NCBI GenBank assembly: GCA_934045075.1
Contig: OW203732.1
Coordinates: 11,150,701-11,214,700 of the forward strand
Reading direction: 5' to 3'
DNA length: 64,000 bases
Source: Yponomeuta sedellus
Lineage: Eukaryota > Arthropoda > Insecta > Lepidoptera > Yponomeutidae
Below, piece after piece: positions 39,101 to 49,122 of this stretch. Both the position numbers and the translations under genes were made by a program. Position 1 is the stretch's first letter, and every line of letters begins with the position of its first letter. The notes beneath the pieces were generated by a model that worked only from the letters and a program-made list of their open reading frames with translations, did no database searches and was not told where the DNA came from.

Positions 39101-42100
39101 ACTCAATACGTACCTACCTATCCCTACAAAAGTCATCCAGCCTGCAGAAAATCCCCTTTTTAGGCGACGTCTTATTTGAAATCTGTCGATCCATGCTTTC
39201 AGTTGAAACAAATAAAATGGAGAAACAATCTCAAACGATATTCAATATCAATTTACCATATTTATATAAGGCACCACAGGTACCCTGAACCGACTGGGCC
39301 TTTCAATTCGTGGTTCACTATGACAATTCGACATACATTGCAAAATCGTTTAACCACAGTTGAACTAGTAGACTTATATAAAGTATGACAAAAACCAATC
39401 TGTCACGCACGACTCACGACGAGCTATCCTTTCAGGACGAAGCCTTTGGTGGACTGCCCGCCTCTGGAAAATGGCGATGCGCTGACGCAGTCGGAGTTCC
39501 TCTCGCGCTTAGCTAATGAGTGCCGCTACGATCGGCTGCTGCTGCCAACCTACGAAACCGGCGGAGTGGTCTACGTGCACGCCAGCGCCTACATCTACTT
39601 CATTCAGCCCGCCGAAGCCCACGACTTAGTAAGTACTCAATTGAGTTATTCATTTAAAAAAATCATACACACAAAAGATTTATAAAATCGTTACAACAGT
39701 TTCGTCAGAGTAGCACAAAAACAAAGAAGGCAATCGCGAATAGACCCGTTAAATTTATGAAAAAAAAACTGACACACCGAAACCGAACCCATCATGCTGA
39801 CAGCGTTACTCCACTGCACAGCAAGAGATCCTCTGTTTGGGATATAATGTCTCAAAGCGATGATCAGAACCATGGCTCCTCAAGCGAAGGATGTATTTAA
39901 AAAAGAATGCCCCAAACGGCACCAATTTCAACCGTTTCTAACACGTCCATCGTTTCTAATAATCAACGTGCCACTGTGACTCCACTAAGTACGTATAAAA
40001 GACAAAACGTGTTTGTGATTATCAGCCTTTACTCCAAGAACCCTTTCATAAAAGCCCAAAAATGGAAATAAAAAACAGTATTGTGGTCTGCTGTTCATAT
40101 TATTATCCGAACACTCGCAGAAGTTCTCATATCAATGCCTGCACATACACGAATCAACGCGCACTCCCTCAGAACTTCAAGCTCCACTTCCTCCTGCAAC
40201 TGCGGTGGACGGACCAGCGGCTGGCCTACTCCCTCTACTCGCCCGACCGCACCAAGATCATTGGCGAGAACGACCTGCGCCAGCGCATCTGGGTGCCCCA
40301 CCTCTACATGTCCAACGAACAGTCATCGAGCCTGATGGGGACGGACAGCAAAGACGTGCTCATATCTATAGCTCCGGACGGAGAGGTGCTCTTCAGCAGG
40401 CGAATGCAGGCCGTGCTATATTGCTGGATGAACCTGCAGAAATTCCCTTTCGACGAGCAAGTCTGCGCAATGAACCTGGAGAGTTGTAAGTTATGTCGAC
40501 ACCTTTTTATTTATATCAGACATTATATCGAGCCGGAGATATGTGGGTGCTCGATTTCAATCTAAAATAATCCTTAAACCCAAAAGTTAAATACTACCAT
40601 GTAGTTAATTGCGACCACACGTCCCCGGTACGATGTAACTTGGAAAGCCCTAAGTATTGTTTGGTCGATATCAATGGTCTCAGATTTCCATCGTTCCTGT
40701 CTGGATATTTCTTTTCCGTCTACAACGACTTATACTTGGAAGCACTGGCTCTATTTCCGTTTCTTGTTCAAGGTTATTTTATAAAAGGCACCATTCTTGG
40801 AAGAGGCTAATATATGAGTTTGTGTTTAACAACCACTTTTTTATAGTAGAGTTACCTAAGAGAAATAAAATTCGTGCGTTACGCGCTCTCACTATATAGT
40901 AGCCTACAGTAAAACATTGTCCTACAAATAATTATGTCCAATCACAAATGGTTGGTGTTAAGCATTATCTATCCAATAGCGCAACGCCAAAATAGGAACC
41001 CAGTAAAAAAACATTTTTTTTTCCTAAACGGCAAATTAAACAAAAAGAATTGAATGTCATGGAACAAAAGTTGTGTCTAAACGCATAACGCATAAGGTCG
41101 ACATGTTCCCAGTATTGCACATTTTAGAAATAAACATGTATAATATTCAATTTAGCCGTGATATCGCCGGCCTCACATTCGGGAGGCCCTGGGTTCCAAT
41201 CCCGACATGTAGCGATGACTCGTATTATTTTCTAAGTTACGTACATTTGTGTCAATCACTGTTCGCTATGGAAAACATGTAGGTAAAGGCCTGCGCAGAC
41301 GAGGGACTTTTGTCCCCAAGGGACCAAAGTCCCTGAATCGTAAAAAATTTACTCCGAGTACCTACTTGTCACGGACTCAACGCCTACGATGTGCGGTCAT
41401 TTGTTCCCCGGAAATTGAGTAAAGCGTACGCTATGGAAGCAAATATTCTGAGATTACATTGTGTTGTAATTTACATGAAGTTGAAAAAGAAACGGCGTTT
41501 TAAAAATTTTCCAGACCGGTCTCTTGATGTTCTCGGTAACTTGAGGGACTTTTTGTATGGGGTACTTTTAGTCCTTCGTGTGCGTTATTCGATACAATTT
41601 ATAAGATATTTATATCGACGACGGACAAAAAAGTATCCGAGGGATAGTCCCTCGTCCGCGCAGGCCTTAAGAAGGATAAAAAAATGTCAATGTTGGAAGA
41701 CTACGACTATATATGACGACGACGACGACGAACGGATTGAGTAAAAGAAACGGCCAATAATCGTTCAAAGTAATCGATTGAATGATTTATTTGTCCGGCT
41801 CAGAGGATCCCATAACGACTATTATTCAAGTCATGTAGAGTTACGGTCGTCATAATACATAGCCTTGTATTCCCTTGGATGATAAAAAAACATTCAATTG
41901 ATTGACTTTGCAGCGCTTCAATGTATCTATTCCGTAAGACCGAAAAACCAGTGATGATATGTCGCAGAAAATCATTGTCCCACATAGAATTACGTCCATC
42001 CTATTAAACACTTATGTTATTCAGCATTATCTAAGAGCGCCAGTACAAAGCATAAGAACCGTTCACACAAATTATCTTTTTTTATAAATGGAAAATTTAA

Positions 42101-45100
42101 TAAAGAAAAATCAAAAGTACAACAAAAGACGTGATAGACGAACATTAACCGACATATTTCAGGAATTATTATTTAACAAATAATTTTAATTTTCGTACAG
42201 CCACGCCGCCGCATGATTCGAGTTACTTAGAATCGAGTAACATTGCAATTTACCATAGATACCTATTTATAATTGTGCATGCAAAGTATTCTCGCGACCT
42301 CTCGCCATAAAACGTAACAATTTTATGCAGTATTACCTACTATGCTGTGTCTATTACATTTAAGATAAAAAATGGTCTTCTTCAGGCTATATTAGTCCAC
42401 TGCTGGTTGTGCCATCATTGGGGGGTAATGCCCATAATCCCCACGCTGGGCATGCGGGTTGGGGATCGCAGATTGCTGGAATTGTACTGCAGGGGGCGCT
42501 GCTGCCCACCCCCCGGTTTGTGTCCCTTAGTCGCCTTTTACGACACCCGCGGAATAAATTTGGGTAATTTTTTTTTAATAAATACTATTTCTATTTTATT
42601 CTATCACGTGTTCCAGGGAAGTACAACGCGTCAATTCTGCGTCTGATGTGGGAGCGAGACAACCCGGTGCGGCTGTCCACAGAGCTGCATCTCACCGAGT
42701 ACTCCCTGCTGGACTTCTGGACCAACGAGTCCGTGGTCCGCGGCGACATCGTCAACATGCGCCAAGGCGGAGGTAAGCTTAATATATAACACAAGATAAA
42801 GATAAGAAAACCGCATTCAAAATGCGCACTTAATCAAAACTATATTATGGTTCGCAAATTTTAACACTAGATGGCACAGACGCATTCTTTGTTTCGGTAA
42901 TGTCCGTAATGCAGTGGCAAAATGTTGAGTTTGATGGTTATCTTATGAATCCCGTCCACAGATCTTGACAAGATGGGATCACCTCTAAGGTTCCCCTTTG
43001 TAACGAAAAAATCAATGAAATCGGATCGAATTCGCTCGCTGAACATACATAATATATGTCCTTTTTTTTGAAGTCCGTTGAGATCGAATTCTCAGGCAGG
43101 AGTGGATTTTCATACAACATTCTTGTCCTGCATGAAATTCTACATGGCACATTTTCATTTATTCAATGCAGTCATGAACAATTAAAAAAGATACAGTAAC
43201 TTAACTAATTGAACATGGACCCTGTAAGGGTATGGCAGATTTACATATTGGCGTATACCATAGTAAAGCATGCATTTAAATACCCTAAGTGAAATACCCT
43301 AAAAGAAAAATAGCTTAAAGTAGATTAACCTAGTATAGGTAATTATAAATCTTCGCATTTATACGGGACGAATGACTATCTTTGCAATCCGTTTATAAAC
43401 AATGCATGGAGAGAAAGAACTCAAAATACCAGTTTTTTACCCAAAAGATACCTTTGTTTAGTTTCAATAGGAAGAATTCTACAATGCCAGTTAAAAATGT
43501 TAGCTCAAGAATTTGGCGGTTTACCTCTGCTTACTCCTTTTTGGCATTGCAGGGGAATGCATTGAAACAATCGTAGACGATGGATATGAAATTGTAAAAA
43601 CCAAACCATATATTTGTACTAGCTTCCTTGTGTTTATAGATATTTCACGTGGGCATTAAAGTTACGGTTCAGTTGGTAATAAACAAGAACCTCCGAGAAA
43701 TTAAATAAATTGACCATTGTTCGCTAGCTGAAATTTATACTGGGTTACCTACTCTGAACATAACATGGAAATTACTAAAATGGCAAGTACTTAAATTAGT
43801 ACCTTCATAGTGTCCGATTGATAACGATACGTTTTCCTATGCGGATGCTTATAATACTATAGTCTTATGCATCCACCCACAAAACTGTATGCAAACCGCT
43901 GGTTTAGAGGCCGTAAATCTTATTATTGGTGGTTAAGAGACAAGTTAGTTATAACCGAACCGCAGACAGCTCTGCTGTCCTGAACGTAATCTATTGCGCA
44001 GTTTTCTCACAGACTTCTCAGGCCCGCGAATAATAATAAAAAGTTAGTACCTACTAGTTTATTTAATTCGCATGTGTTATAAAATTTAAATGACTTCGTA
44101 ATGAGATGACTACAAAATATTGTAAAGTAACAGTTATTGCTGTGCTAATATCACGAGGTATATTAAACAACTATACGTTTAGTACACTTAAGGATCTGTT
44201 TGCACACATGCGATAAAAATGCATTCGGAATAAAACATAATAACTACGGGTACGGCCCGGATAATCCCTTCGTACTCTTGAAACTTTGTAACACTGTTAT
44301 CGAATACGCAACTATCACCTCTTCCAGCGGGGAACTACAGCGCTCTTCGGTTCACGTTTAAGCTGGGGCGTGAGGTAGGCTACTATCTGATGGACTATTT
44401 CATCCCCTCTATGATGATCGTCGCCATGTCGTGGGTCACTTTCTGGCTGCAGGCCGATGCTTCCGCGCCGAGGATCACGCTGGGTAAGGTTCTATTACAT
44501 GATTCTGGCAGATAAACTACAGGAATACTTTTTACGTTCTATTGTCTTGGGTACGGGTATCCCGAAAACTGGTGCAAGTATTAAGAAGCCCTTGCCTAAC
44601 AGTTGATATCCATGGGCTTCTTCTTTTCGTGTCAGCCATTCGATCAACCGGGATGAATTCGATGAATCATCATCTCCACAGGCGGAAGATGATGATCTCA
44701 AAAATTAAATTCTAACCCAATGTTTACATTTACCTACTAACATTTAAATTAACGCAACCGCCTTTCGAGCGAAGGATTTGACCACATTCAAACCGAACAT
44801 TTCATTTCGTGTTAAAACAACCCTATATATTTTCTACAATAAAATCCTAATCAAACTATTTGTGAACTGGCAATACAAGTTCACAAATAGTGTTGAACTG
44901 TGTTTTGAGGCCAAGACCCTATTTGGGCCCCAAAAGTAGTTCAGTACAGTTGATAGTCTTCTGTAGAGTCAAGCCATCGACCTGTTTCTTAGCAAGTAAA
45001 AGCAAGAATAGATGTACTTTTGTGTAAAATGTGGTAATACTCACTTATAACTCTCTCCAGGCACGAGCACAATGTTGTCGTTCATCACGCTAGCGTCATC

Positions 45101-47228
45101 CCAGGCAAAGACGCTTCCCAAGGTGTCTTACATCAAGGCCAGCGAGATCTGGTTTCTGGCTTGCACAGGCTTCATTTTCGCAGCGCTAGTTGAATTCGCC
45201 TTCGTCAATACCATCTGGCGGCGCAAGTAAGTTTCTAACACCTTGTACTTATATTCTTTTTTTTAATGTAATAACCCGTGCTAAGGACTCTAAATAGGTT
45301 TTTAAAATTGTCTTTAGCACGGATTAGTGCATAAAAAAAAACATGTGGGTACAGCGATATGATTTCCGATGCCGATGTAAAACCTAACTAGAAAGTAGGT
45401 ACTCGGGGCTGCAAGTGATGCCAATCACTTCAGCCAGATGTCGCTGCCTGTACGTAATACAAGAGTATTGTAGAGGTTCGAAATTTCACTGATGCCGGTG
45501 AGTCGCCCATTAGCTCAGTTGTAAGAGCGTTGGCACGGATAGCCAGAGGTCGCGGGTTCCATTCCCGGCATGGGTGGAATTTTTAGCCTCTAAAATAGGT
45601 TTTTAAAACTTAGATAATCTGTGAGCAGACCACCATGCCTCATTCGTTGTGAGGTAGGGCGTGTGAACGAATAGGAGTCGGTCACGGATGTAAATTTACA
45701 TCCTTGGAGTCGGTAGAGATCCCTTTCCGCGTTGATCCCCATTATGAGCTGTAATATACCAACTGTGTCAAATTACAAACGCTGTGACACGGCCGTTGTA
45801 GTCCGATAGCGGGCGACATAATAACGCTATTTTATGTAGGTAACGACCGACCGAGATGACGCGACGTGTGAACGCGTTGCCGTGTTCGATACAGTGCCCG
45901 TGCCCCCCAGGCTACATCACTAACGTACCCTCAAAGCCGATCATACAAGCCTTAACACTGACAACCTCGTAAAGGCGCAGTACATACCAGGAGTAAAACT
46001 TTTTTTACACCAAAGCACCGCAGCCCCGCATTACGGTGCTTTGTGCGATGCAAACTGTTTCCTGCCTTACACTGTTATTCATTGTCCCGCAGAAAGATAG
46101 TGAACCTAAAGAAGGTGAACAGTAAGTACATACTGAAGAGTACGCTGACGCCGCGGCTGGCGCGCAAGGAATTGCAGAAGGAGCTGCAAGAGTCGTCTCC
46201 GCAGCTGCACAAGTCCCGCTCATGCTCCTCGCTGCAGCAAGAGACCAGCAGCGACCCGGCTGGGCCGGGATACAACAACTACCTTACTGTGCATGTAAGT
46301 TTTCATGACTTTCTTCATGGTGAATTTGCTAAAATCCCCACTGCAGTCCTTTATTAGTACAGTAACATCCTGAAACCTTATTTGGCCTAGCCCTCAGCAA
46401 GGACAAGTCAACACGTGCGAAGACAATAGCGGGTTTCTCTACGATGTTTTTCATCACTGTTAGCGAATGGTGTTGCTACTACAAATTTGCAGATGATAAC
46501 GCAACTTTAAAAATAAACAAAGTAATAGGTACCGCACTGGGAATCGAATTTGGGTGTCTCCGAATCGAATTGTGCTGCCCACTGGGCCACCACGGCTTCG
46601 ATATGTTATTACGATTTTCTGATATTAAGACTATCATATCATGCATATTAAGCATGTTTTATTCATATGTAGGTATCTGAAATATTGTGATTTATTTTTA
46701 CATCTACTTCCTTCTCAAATGCAATGCTCCAGTCCATCCAAAGGTTGTCTCGAAGAGATAACTTTTAGTGATAAAACCACCGTCTGTACTCTTAGTTTAA
46801 GACAAAATCTGTGTAATTTCCTTTTTTATGTACAATAAAGTGTTCTCTATCTATAATAATCGTACCCATTTCGATTTCACGCCAACACTACAGGATAACA
46901 CAGGCAGATAAGTATGACGAAAACGCTCACACTCACCTTATCATTCCGCGGTGCCTTCCACTAAACATCTGCCACGCTTCACCCGCAGAGCTTCCCGTCG
47001 GCGCTCAACTTGCCGACGATCACGACGCAAAGCTATGACGACCTGGTACCAGGCCAGCAGCCCAACGGCAGCGAAGTCTCCAACGACCCGCCGCCCAAAC
47101 AGCACACCTGGACCACCATGACGCCGCAGGAGATTGCCACCTGGATCGACAAGCGCTCGCGGGTCTGCTTCCCACTCGCGTTCGTCTTCTTCAATATCAT
47201 TTACTGGACCTTCGTATATTGCCTGTGA
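21132..47228 (+). CDS. Cys-loop ligand-gated chloride channel subunit (insect pHCl/CG11340-like group)
   Basis: This is a pentameric ligand-gated anion-channel subunit of the plasma membrane. Eight exons: 21132-21211, 39436-39628, 40173-40485, 42617-42772, 44328-44483, 45061-45226, 46093-46294, 46989-47228. Phases all fit, giving 501 aa. A signal peptide ([20 protein letters not shown]) is encoded by exon 1, before the 18.2 kb intron 1. The ligand-binding domain includes the Cys-loop C175-x13-C189 ([15 protein letters not shown]). M1 is at about 267-288, M2 about 296-313 ([18 protein letters not shown]), M3 about 325-349 and M4 about 480-501 ([19 protein letters not shown]). The M2 and LPKVSYIKA segments are of the anion-selective type. 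The insect-specific group with [10 protein letters not shown] after M3 includes proton/zinc-gated channels, but the ligand cannot be told from sequence. Two adjacent ATGs (21132, 21135) are possible starts. A second M4 copy follows the stop. Confidence 0.88.
22530..22755 (+). repeat. Fragments of two lepidopteran interspersed repeats
   Basis: 22555-22610 has the 'atgcaactcggactcgcgca .. ggttccgtacc' motif, which I recognise as a widespread lepidopteran repeat. 22676-22750 (ttggcccccgtggtgcagta .. ggtggggacataatgggttg) is a fragment of the family also seen at 23395-23455, 33495-33798 and 56106-56395. Confidence 0.6.
25994..26092 (+). repeat. Interspersed repeat of the 'ggctatattagtccactgct' family
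   Basis: It matches the copy in the ABCA intron: ggctatattagtccactgct, then gacaaagccctcccc and ataggggg-taatgcccata. It is non-coding. Confidence 0.65.
26246..26456 (+). mobile_element. MITE (terminal motif cagtctgttagctttta), copy 2
   Basis: Terminal inverted repeats run from cagtctgttagcttttaaaa with tatacctcgg to ccgaggtatattctaaaagc with taacagac, about 30 bp with few mismatches. The interior (ctcgggctccagagtaggct) is the reverse complement of the 9741-9885 copy, so the two copies lie in opposite orientations. No coding capacity. Confidence 0.8.
28180..28800 (+). pseudogene. Broken non-LTR retrotransposon C-terminal region
   Basis: In shifting plus frames this reads [20 protein letters not shown], then [28 protein letters not shown] and PYYKYTPG. 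In the open frame 28539-28787 it reads [20 protein letters not shown] and [20 protein letters not shown]. This matches a C-terminal module I remember from insect retrotransposon proteins (CxxC, then RHNLVA.ILHQALA.KYGLV, then a nuclease-like NKPDIV..D..). At least two frameshifts and a stop make it non-functional. Confidence 0.7.
29578..29665. other. GC-rich island inside intron 1
   Basis: An abrupt GC- and CpG-rich stretch (gcgcgccgcgcagcctgcga .. gcccgcgcctacagcctccg) in AT-rich surroundings, with a TCACATGACC E-box-like site and an ATAAATAG TATA-like word 45 bp later (29706). It could be an alternative promoter or leader exon; nothing confirms this. Confidence 0.3.
30897..31204 (-). repeat. 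SINE family A, copy 2
   Basis: A full-looking copy with the tRNA-like head at 30960-31045 on the minus strand and the tail gtagtcggggctgtaagtaa .. gtgggtacagtgatatcgtt, flanked by the 'gcactaacccgtgctaagga' end motif. The next unit starts 308 bp later with the same sequence. Confidence 0.75.
31205..31440 (-). repeat. SINE family A, copy 3, truncated into a piggyBac remnant
   Basis: A near-identical second unit (offset 308 bp) that follows copy 2 through caaattgcat at 31440. There copy 2 continues with ttacttacag, but this one switches to piggyBac coding sequence. The two units form a tandem arrangement. Confidence 0.75.
31441..31846 (+). mobile_element. piggyBac-type transposon 3' remnant
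   Basis: The frame [20 protein letters not shown] .. [20 protein letters not shown] followed by QHVCHS is the Cys-rich C-terminus of a piggyBac-like transposase. A short 4-bp insertion near 31588 shifts the frame; the expected CDECNE tail then appears in another frame at about 31606-31625. The right end reads ..taattaaGGG followed by TTAA (31847-31850), the piggyBac terminal GGG and TTAA target site. The left end and most of the transposase are absent. Confidence 0.8.
32297..32407. mobile_element. Palindromic element with 12-bp target duplication, copy 2
   Basis: It has the same leader AACTTTCGTAAGCACAACA and arms cattgtagacttttagtccg / cggactaaaagtctacaa as copy 1 at 14206. It is flanked by the perfect direct repeat TGCACAAGATTT (32285-32296 and 32408-32419). 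The 111-bp element is almost entirely hairpin. Its short core is the reverse complement of part of the copy 1 core. Confidence 0.75.
32797..32910 (-). repeat. SINE family B, 3' fragment
   Basis: The plus strand reads cttaatgagatgatttatac, then agtggtatcttcactcacac and tgcctgggacatggtttt, matching parts of the copies at 33961-34352 and 37985-38165. Confidence 0.65.
33495..33798 (+). repeat. Interspersed repeat of the 'cactgctggggcacagccc' family
   Basis: About 300 bp from tgtatgtccccactgctggg to gggacggtcacccatcctgc. A second long copy in the opposite orientation is at 56106-56395, with short pieces at 22676 and 23395. The 111-codon open frame across it (33465-33800) is a by-product, since the other copies have no shared frame. 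Confidence 0.7.
33961..34570 (-). repeat. SINE family B with internal 196-bp tandem duplication
   Basis: Units start at 33961 and 34157 (ccttttaaataataataata), 196 bp apart and nearly identical. The second unit continues through cctagcccacaggaaagact to a tRNA-like head on the minus strand at about 34500-34570 (A-box GCTCAGTACTCC-like, B-box GGTTCGATCCCG). The same family lies forward at 37738-38168, inverted at 46370-46600, and in fragments at 32797. Confidence 0.7.
36186..36475 (+). repeat. Decayed two-unit tandem duplication
   Basis: Two related stretches contain gggcattttag.aat..aatgtaaata and then gagggcaggcaa.cttcc .. atcatgtcaagg. They start near 36191 and 36349. Divergence is moderate; the 60-codon frame in the second unit is not conserved in the first. 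Confidence 0.55.
37738..38168 (+). repeat. SINE family B, forward copy, with an 18-bp hairpin
   Basis: It has a tRNA-like head gcggtgctagctcagagggt, then a decayed B-box, then a perfect 18-bp inverted repeat (37798-37815 / 37820-37837) made from the tcattagtacatgcccgc segment and its mirror. The body (cacacgctaactgtgaagga .. gccatgtcccagtggtccct .. tgagtgaagatgccactgga) follows. Confidence 0.7.
41150..41280 (+). repeat. tRNA-derived SINE fragment in intron 3 of the channel gene
   Basis: A B-box-like GGGTTCCAATCCCGAC preceded by ccgtgatatcgccggcctca, with a body (aagttacgtacatttgtgtc) similar to SINE family B. A MITE is inserted at its right end. Confidence 0.5.
41287..41667. mobile_element. 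PIF/Harbinger-like MITE with TAA target duplication
   Basis: Terminal inverted repeats AGGCCTGCGCAGACGAGGGA (left) and tccctcgtccgcgcaggcct (right), one mismatch in 20, flanked by TAA at 41284-41286 and 41668-41670. A 3-bp TWA duplication fits PIF/Harbinger. The interior has further gagggactttt inverted motifs and no transposase. Confidence 0.8.
42378..42555 (+). repeat. Interspersed repeat of the 'ggctatattagtccactgct' family, longer copy
   Basis: From ttcttcaggctatattagtc through ggggtaatgcccataatccc and gctgggcatgcgggttgggg to cttagtcgccttttacgaca and cccgcgga. It ends about 60 bp before the acceptor of channel exon 4 (42617). Confidence 0.65.
44855..44891. other. Perfect 14-bp hairpin in channel intron 5
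   Basis: actatttgtgaact (44855-44868), a 9-base loop, then agttcacaaatagt (44878-44891). It could form an RNA hairpin in the intron. No T-run follows, and no function is implied. Confidence 0.6.
45265..45615 (+). repeat. SINE family A, copy 4
   Basis: The forward copy in channel intron 6 runs from aacccgtgctaaggactcta through gtcgctgcctgtacgtaata to the tRNA-like head (45507-45580: ATTAGCTCAGTTGTAAGAGC, B-box GGGTTCCATTCCCGG) and gcctctaaaataggttttta. One base is lost in the A-box relative to other copies. Confidence 0.75.
46370..46605 (-). repeat. SINE family B, inverted copy in channel intron 7
   Basis: Plus-strand order: ggcctagccctcagcaagga, gcgggtttctctacgatgtt, gcactgggaatcgaatttgg (decayed B-box complement), then tgggccaccacggctt. 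It matches 34345-34570 with substantial divergence. Confidence 0.65.
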
Positions 47229-47338
47229 TCGGTTGAGAAATTTCGCCACGACGTCGAGGGTACAATTACCGCTGGCTTCTGTTACCTTCACTGGTCAATT
47301 GGCTGGTGCCCGTGGGAGAATTATTATGATGAGGAATA

Positions 47339-47454
47339 TTGATGTGACTCCGGAGGAGAAAGCGGCGTGGATGGATCAACGGTCGAGGTTCTGCTTCCCG
47401 CTGGCGTTCGTTCTATTCGTTATTTTATACTGGATCTTTATCTACGTGTTGTGA
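47339..47454 (+). CDS. Second terminal M4 segment of the chloride channel (alternative last exon or exon relic)
   Basis: After the first stop (47226-47228) a frame shifted by one base encodes DVTPEEKAAWMDQRSRFCFP then LAFVLFVILYWIFIYVL and a stop at 47452-47454. Over 37 residues it matches the upstream end ([20 protein letters not shown] ..) at about 23 positions, and both end exactly after M4. The frame is intact, which argues against simple decay. No strong acceptor in phase 0 (needed after exon 7) was found between 47229 and 47339. Candidates such as cgag|GGTAC at about 47260 and gggag|AATTA at about 47320 have the wrong phase, so use would need another donor. It may be a mutually exclusive last exon, the end of a lost paralogue, or unused. 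Confidence 0.5.
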
Positions 47455-49122
47455 TTGTCTGTGAGATTGTTAGGTTAGGTTTGTTATCGTCAACATCTAT
47501 GAAAGAAATGATGACTCTTTTTATTCCTATTGATTAGTTGTTTGCTTTATACACGTTGTGCCAAAAATATCTTTGGAAATTATTTTTCAAGGTAAAACAG
47601 AGTGAACCCTCTGAATTAAGTTACTAGAAGTAATCTCTTCTGTGCTAGGTAGAACATTCCATAATTTATAAATTTAGTTTTGTAAGACAGTTTCCCTAAA
47701 TTATCTCATGTAGGTAAGTCATAGGCATTATAATAATCAAACCATTGAAATGACTCAGAAGATGAGTTACTATATTATTGATTACGTAATTTACTGCAAG
47801 CAAGGTTGTACGTTGTGGATTGATAAATGTTCTAACAATGCATGTGATTCATTATTTGAAAATAGCTACGTGACAATCGTAGTATTTGCGAATAGTGAAT
47901 AACCTCAGCTGCTGAATGAAAAACCAACAAAAACATAGGTACCGTACCAGTGAGATTAATCTTTGTACAATTGGCTACAGCAAGGAATGTATTTAAATTG
48001 CTGCAGCCAGGGTATTCTAGTTTTAAGTTTCTTTCAATACATGCCCGAATGTTTGACTTCATATATAATAATAATATATTTTTAGTGTCTAACATTTGTA
48101 CGCATAATATGGAGCAATTAGTAAATGGGTTTATTACATAATTGTATTCAGCATAATAAGCAGTGATTTTATAATAAATAAGACAATTACGTGTGATAAA
48201 CCCGATTTATGCTCGAATAGTAGGTATAAGCGGCCTTAAGTATTTACTAATGCATTTTGTTGGAATACTATTTTTAACGTAGTATTTTCGAGAAGTTCCA
48301 GTCACAATTTTACAATGTATTTGTTTAATAAAGTCATAAATAACGTGTTAAAACTATACTTTCATTAAAATTAACTAGGCTAGTTCCTTATTAAAACCAC
48401 AATTACATACTTAATACATCATTCACATTTATTTTGGACGAAAATATAATCTTTAACCATTAACATCTTTTACTAAATATTTTAGGGAGCTCTACTGGAT
48501 GAAACTACTTTAAAATTATACAAGAATGTGCTGTGTTTCTCACACTAGGAATACATTAAGCAGCAAAATATGGCTTACTTGTCTACTCAAGTCAAAAAGG
48601 AGGTACATAAATGTATCACACAAGATGCAACTCTAAGAAACCAGTGTGTAAAATATTCTCAACAAATGGAAGTCATTGCAGACGAAAGGAAAAATCTTTT
48701 CATAAGTAAACTATGTTTCTTCATAATTTTCCACAATAAATACTTTACATTACTTCTTAAAAGACATCACAGAGTAATCCACTAACGAATGAACTAAATG
48801 CACAATGAAATTTTAAACATCGGAAAACTACGATTCAAACTCTGATATATAATCTTCTCATAGAACGCTACCGTCATTCTCTCATCAACGGTCACTCTAA
48901 AGACACTGTAGCACATTCAAAAAAGAGGAACGGGACGTTTATTCCCGCACTCGAAGGAGACGTGAAACTGCTCTCACAAAGAGATGTCGTTTTATCATAA
49001 GTGATAAAACGGCAATGCACAAGTTTAATCCAAATCCCACGAAATTCCTGCTATGCTCTTCGAGAGAGGGGGTACATTGAAAAGACAAAGATACAACGCA
49101 CATTTACCACTCCATATTAATT
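47455..49122. other. Gap between convergent channel and KIF19 genes
   Basis: AT-rich, with presumed 3' UTRs of both genes; a plus-strand AATAAA lies near 48330. Open frames (47832-48095, 47950-48141, 48570-48785) show no recognisable domain. A small inverted repeat tcgttttatcataagtgata with aaacg lies near 48989. Confidence 0.5.

Larger units (their letters stand above)
21212..39435 (+). other. 18.2-kb first intron of the chloride-channel gene
   Basis: Donor GTAAGT at 21212 and acceptor ttcag at 39431-39435; the split codon GC|G joins the signal peptide to the mature domain in phase. Apart from the mobile-element remnants listed separately, I see no coding exon. 23.7-25.9 kb, 26.5-28.1 kb, 34.6-36.1 kb and 36.5-37.7 kb are AT-rich with nothing recognisable. 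Short open frames (for example 24330-24690 minus, 27653-27865 plus) have no domain. An enhancer role is common for long first introns but is not shown here. Confidence 0.75.
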
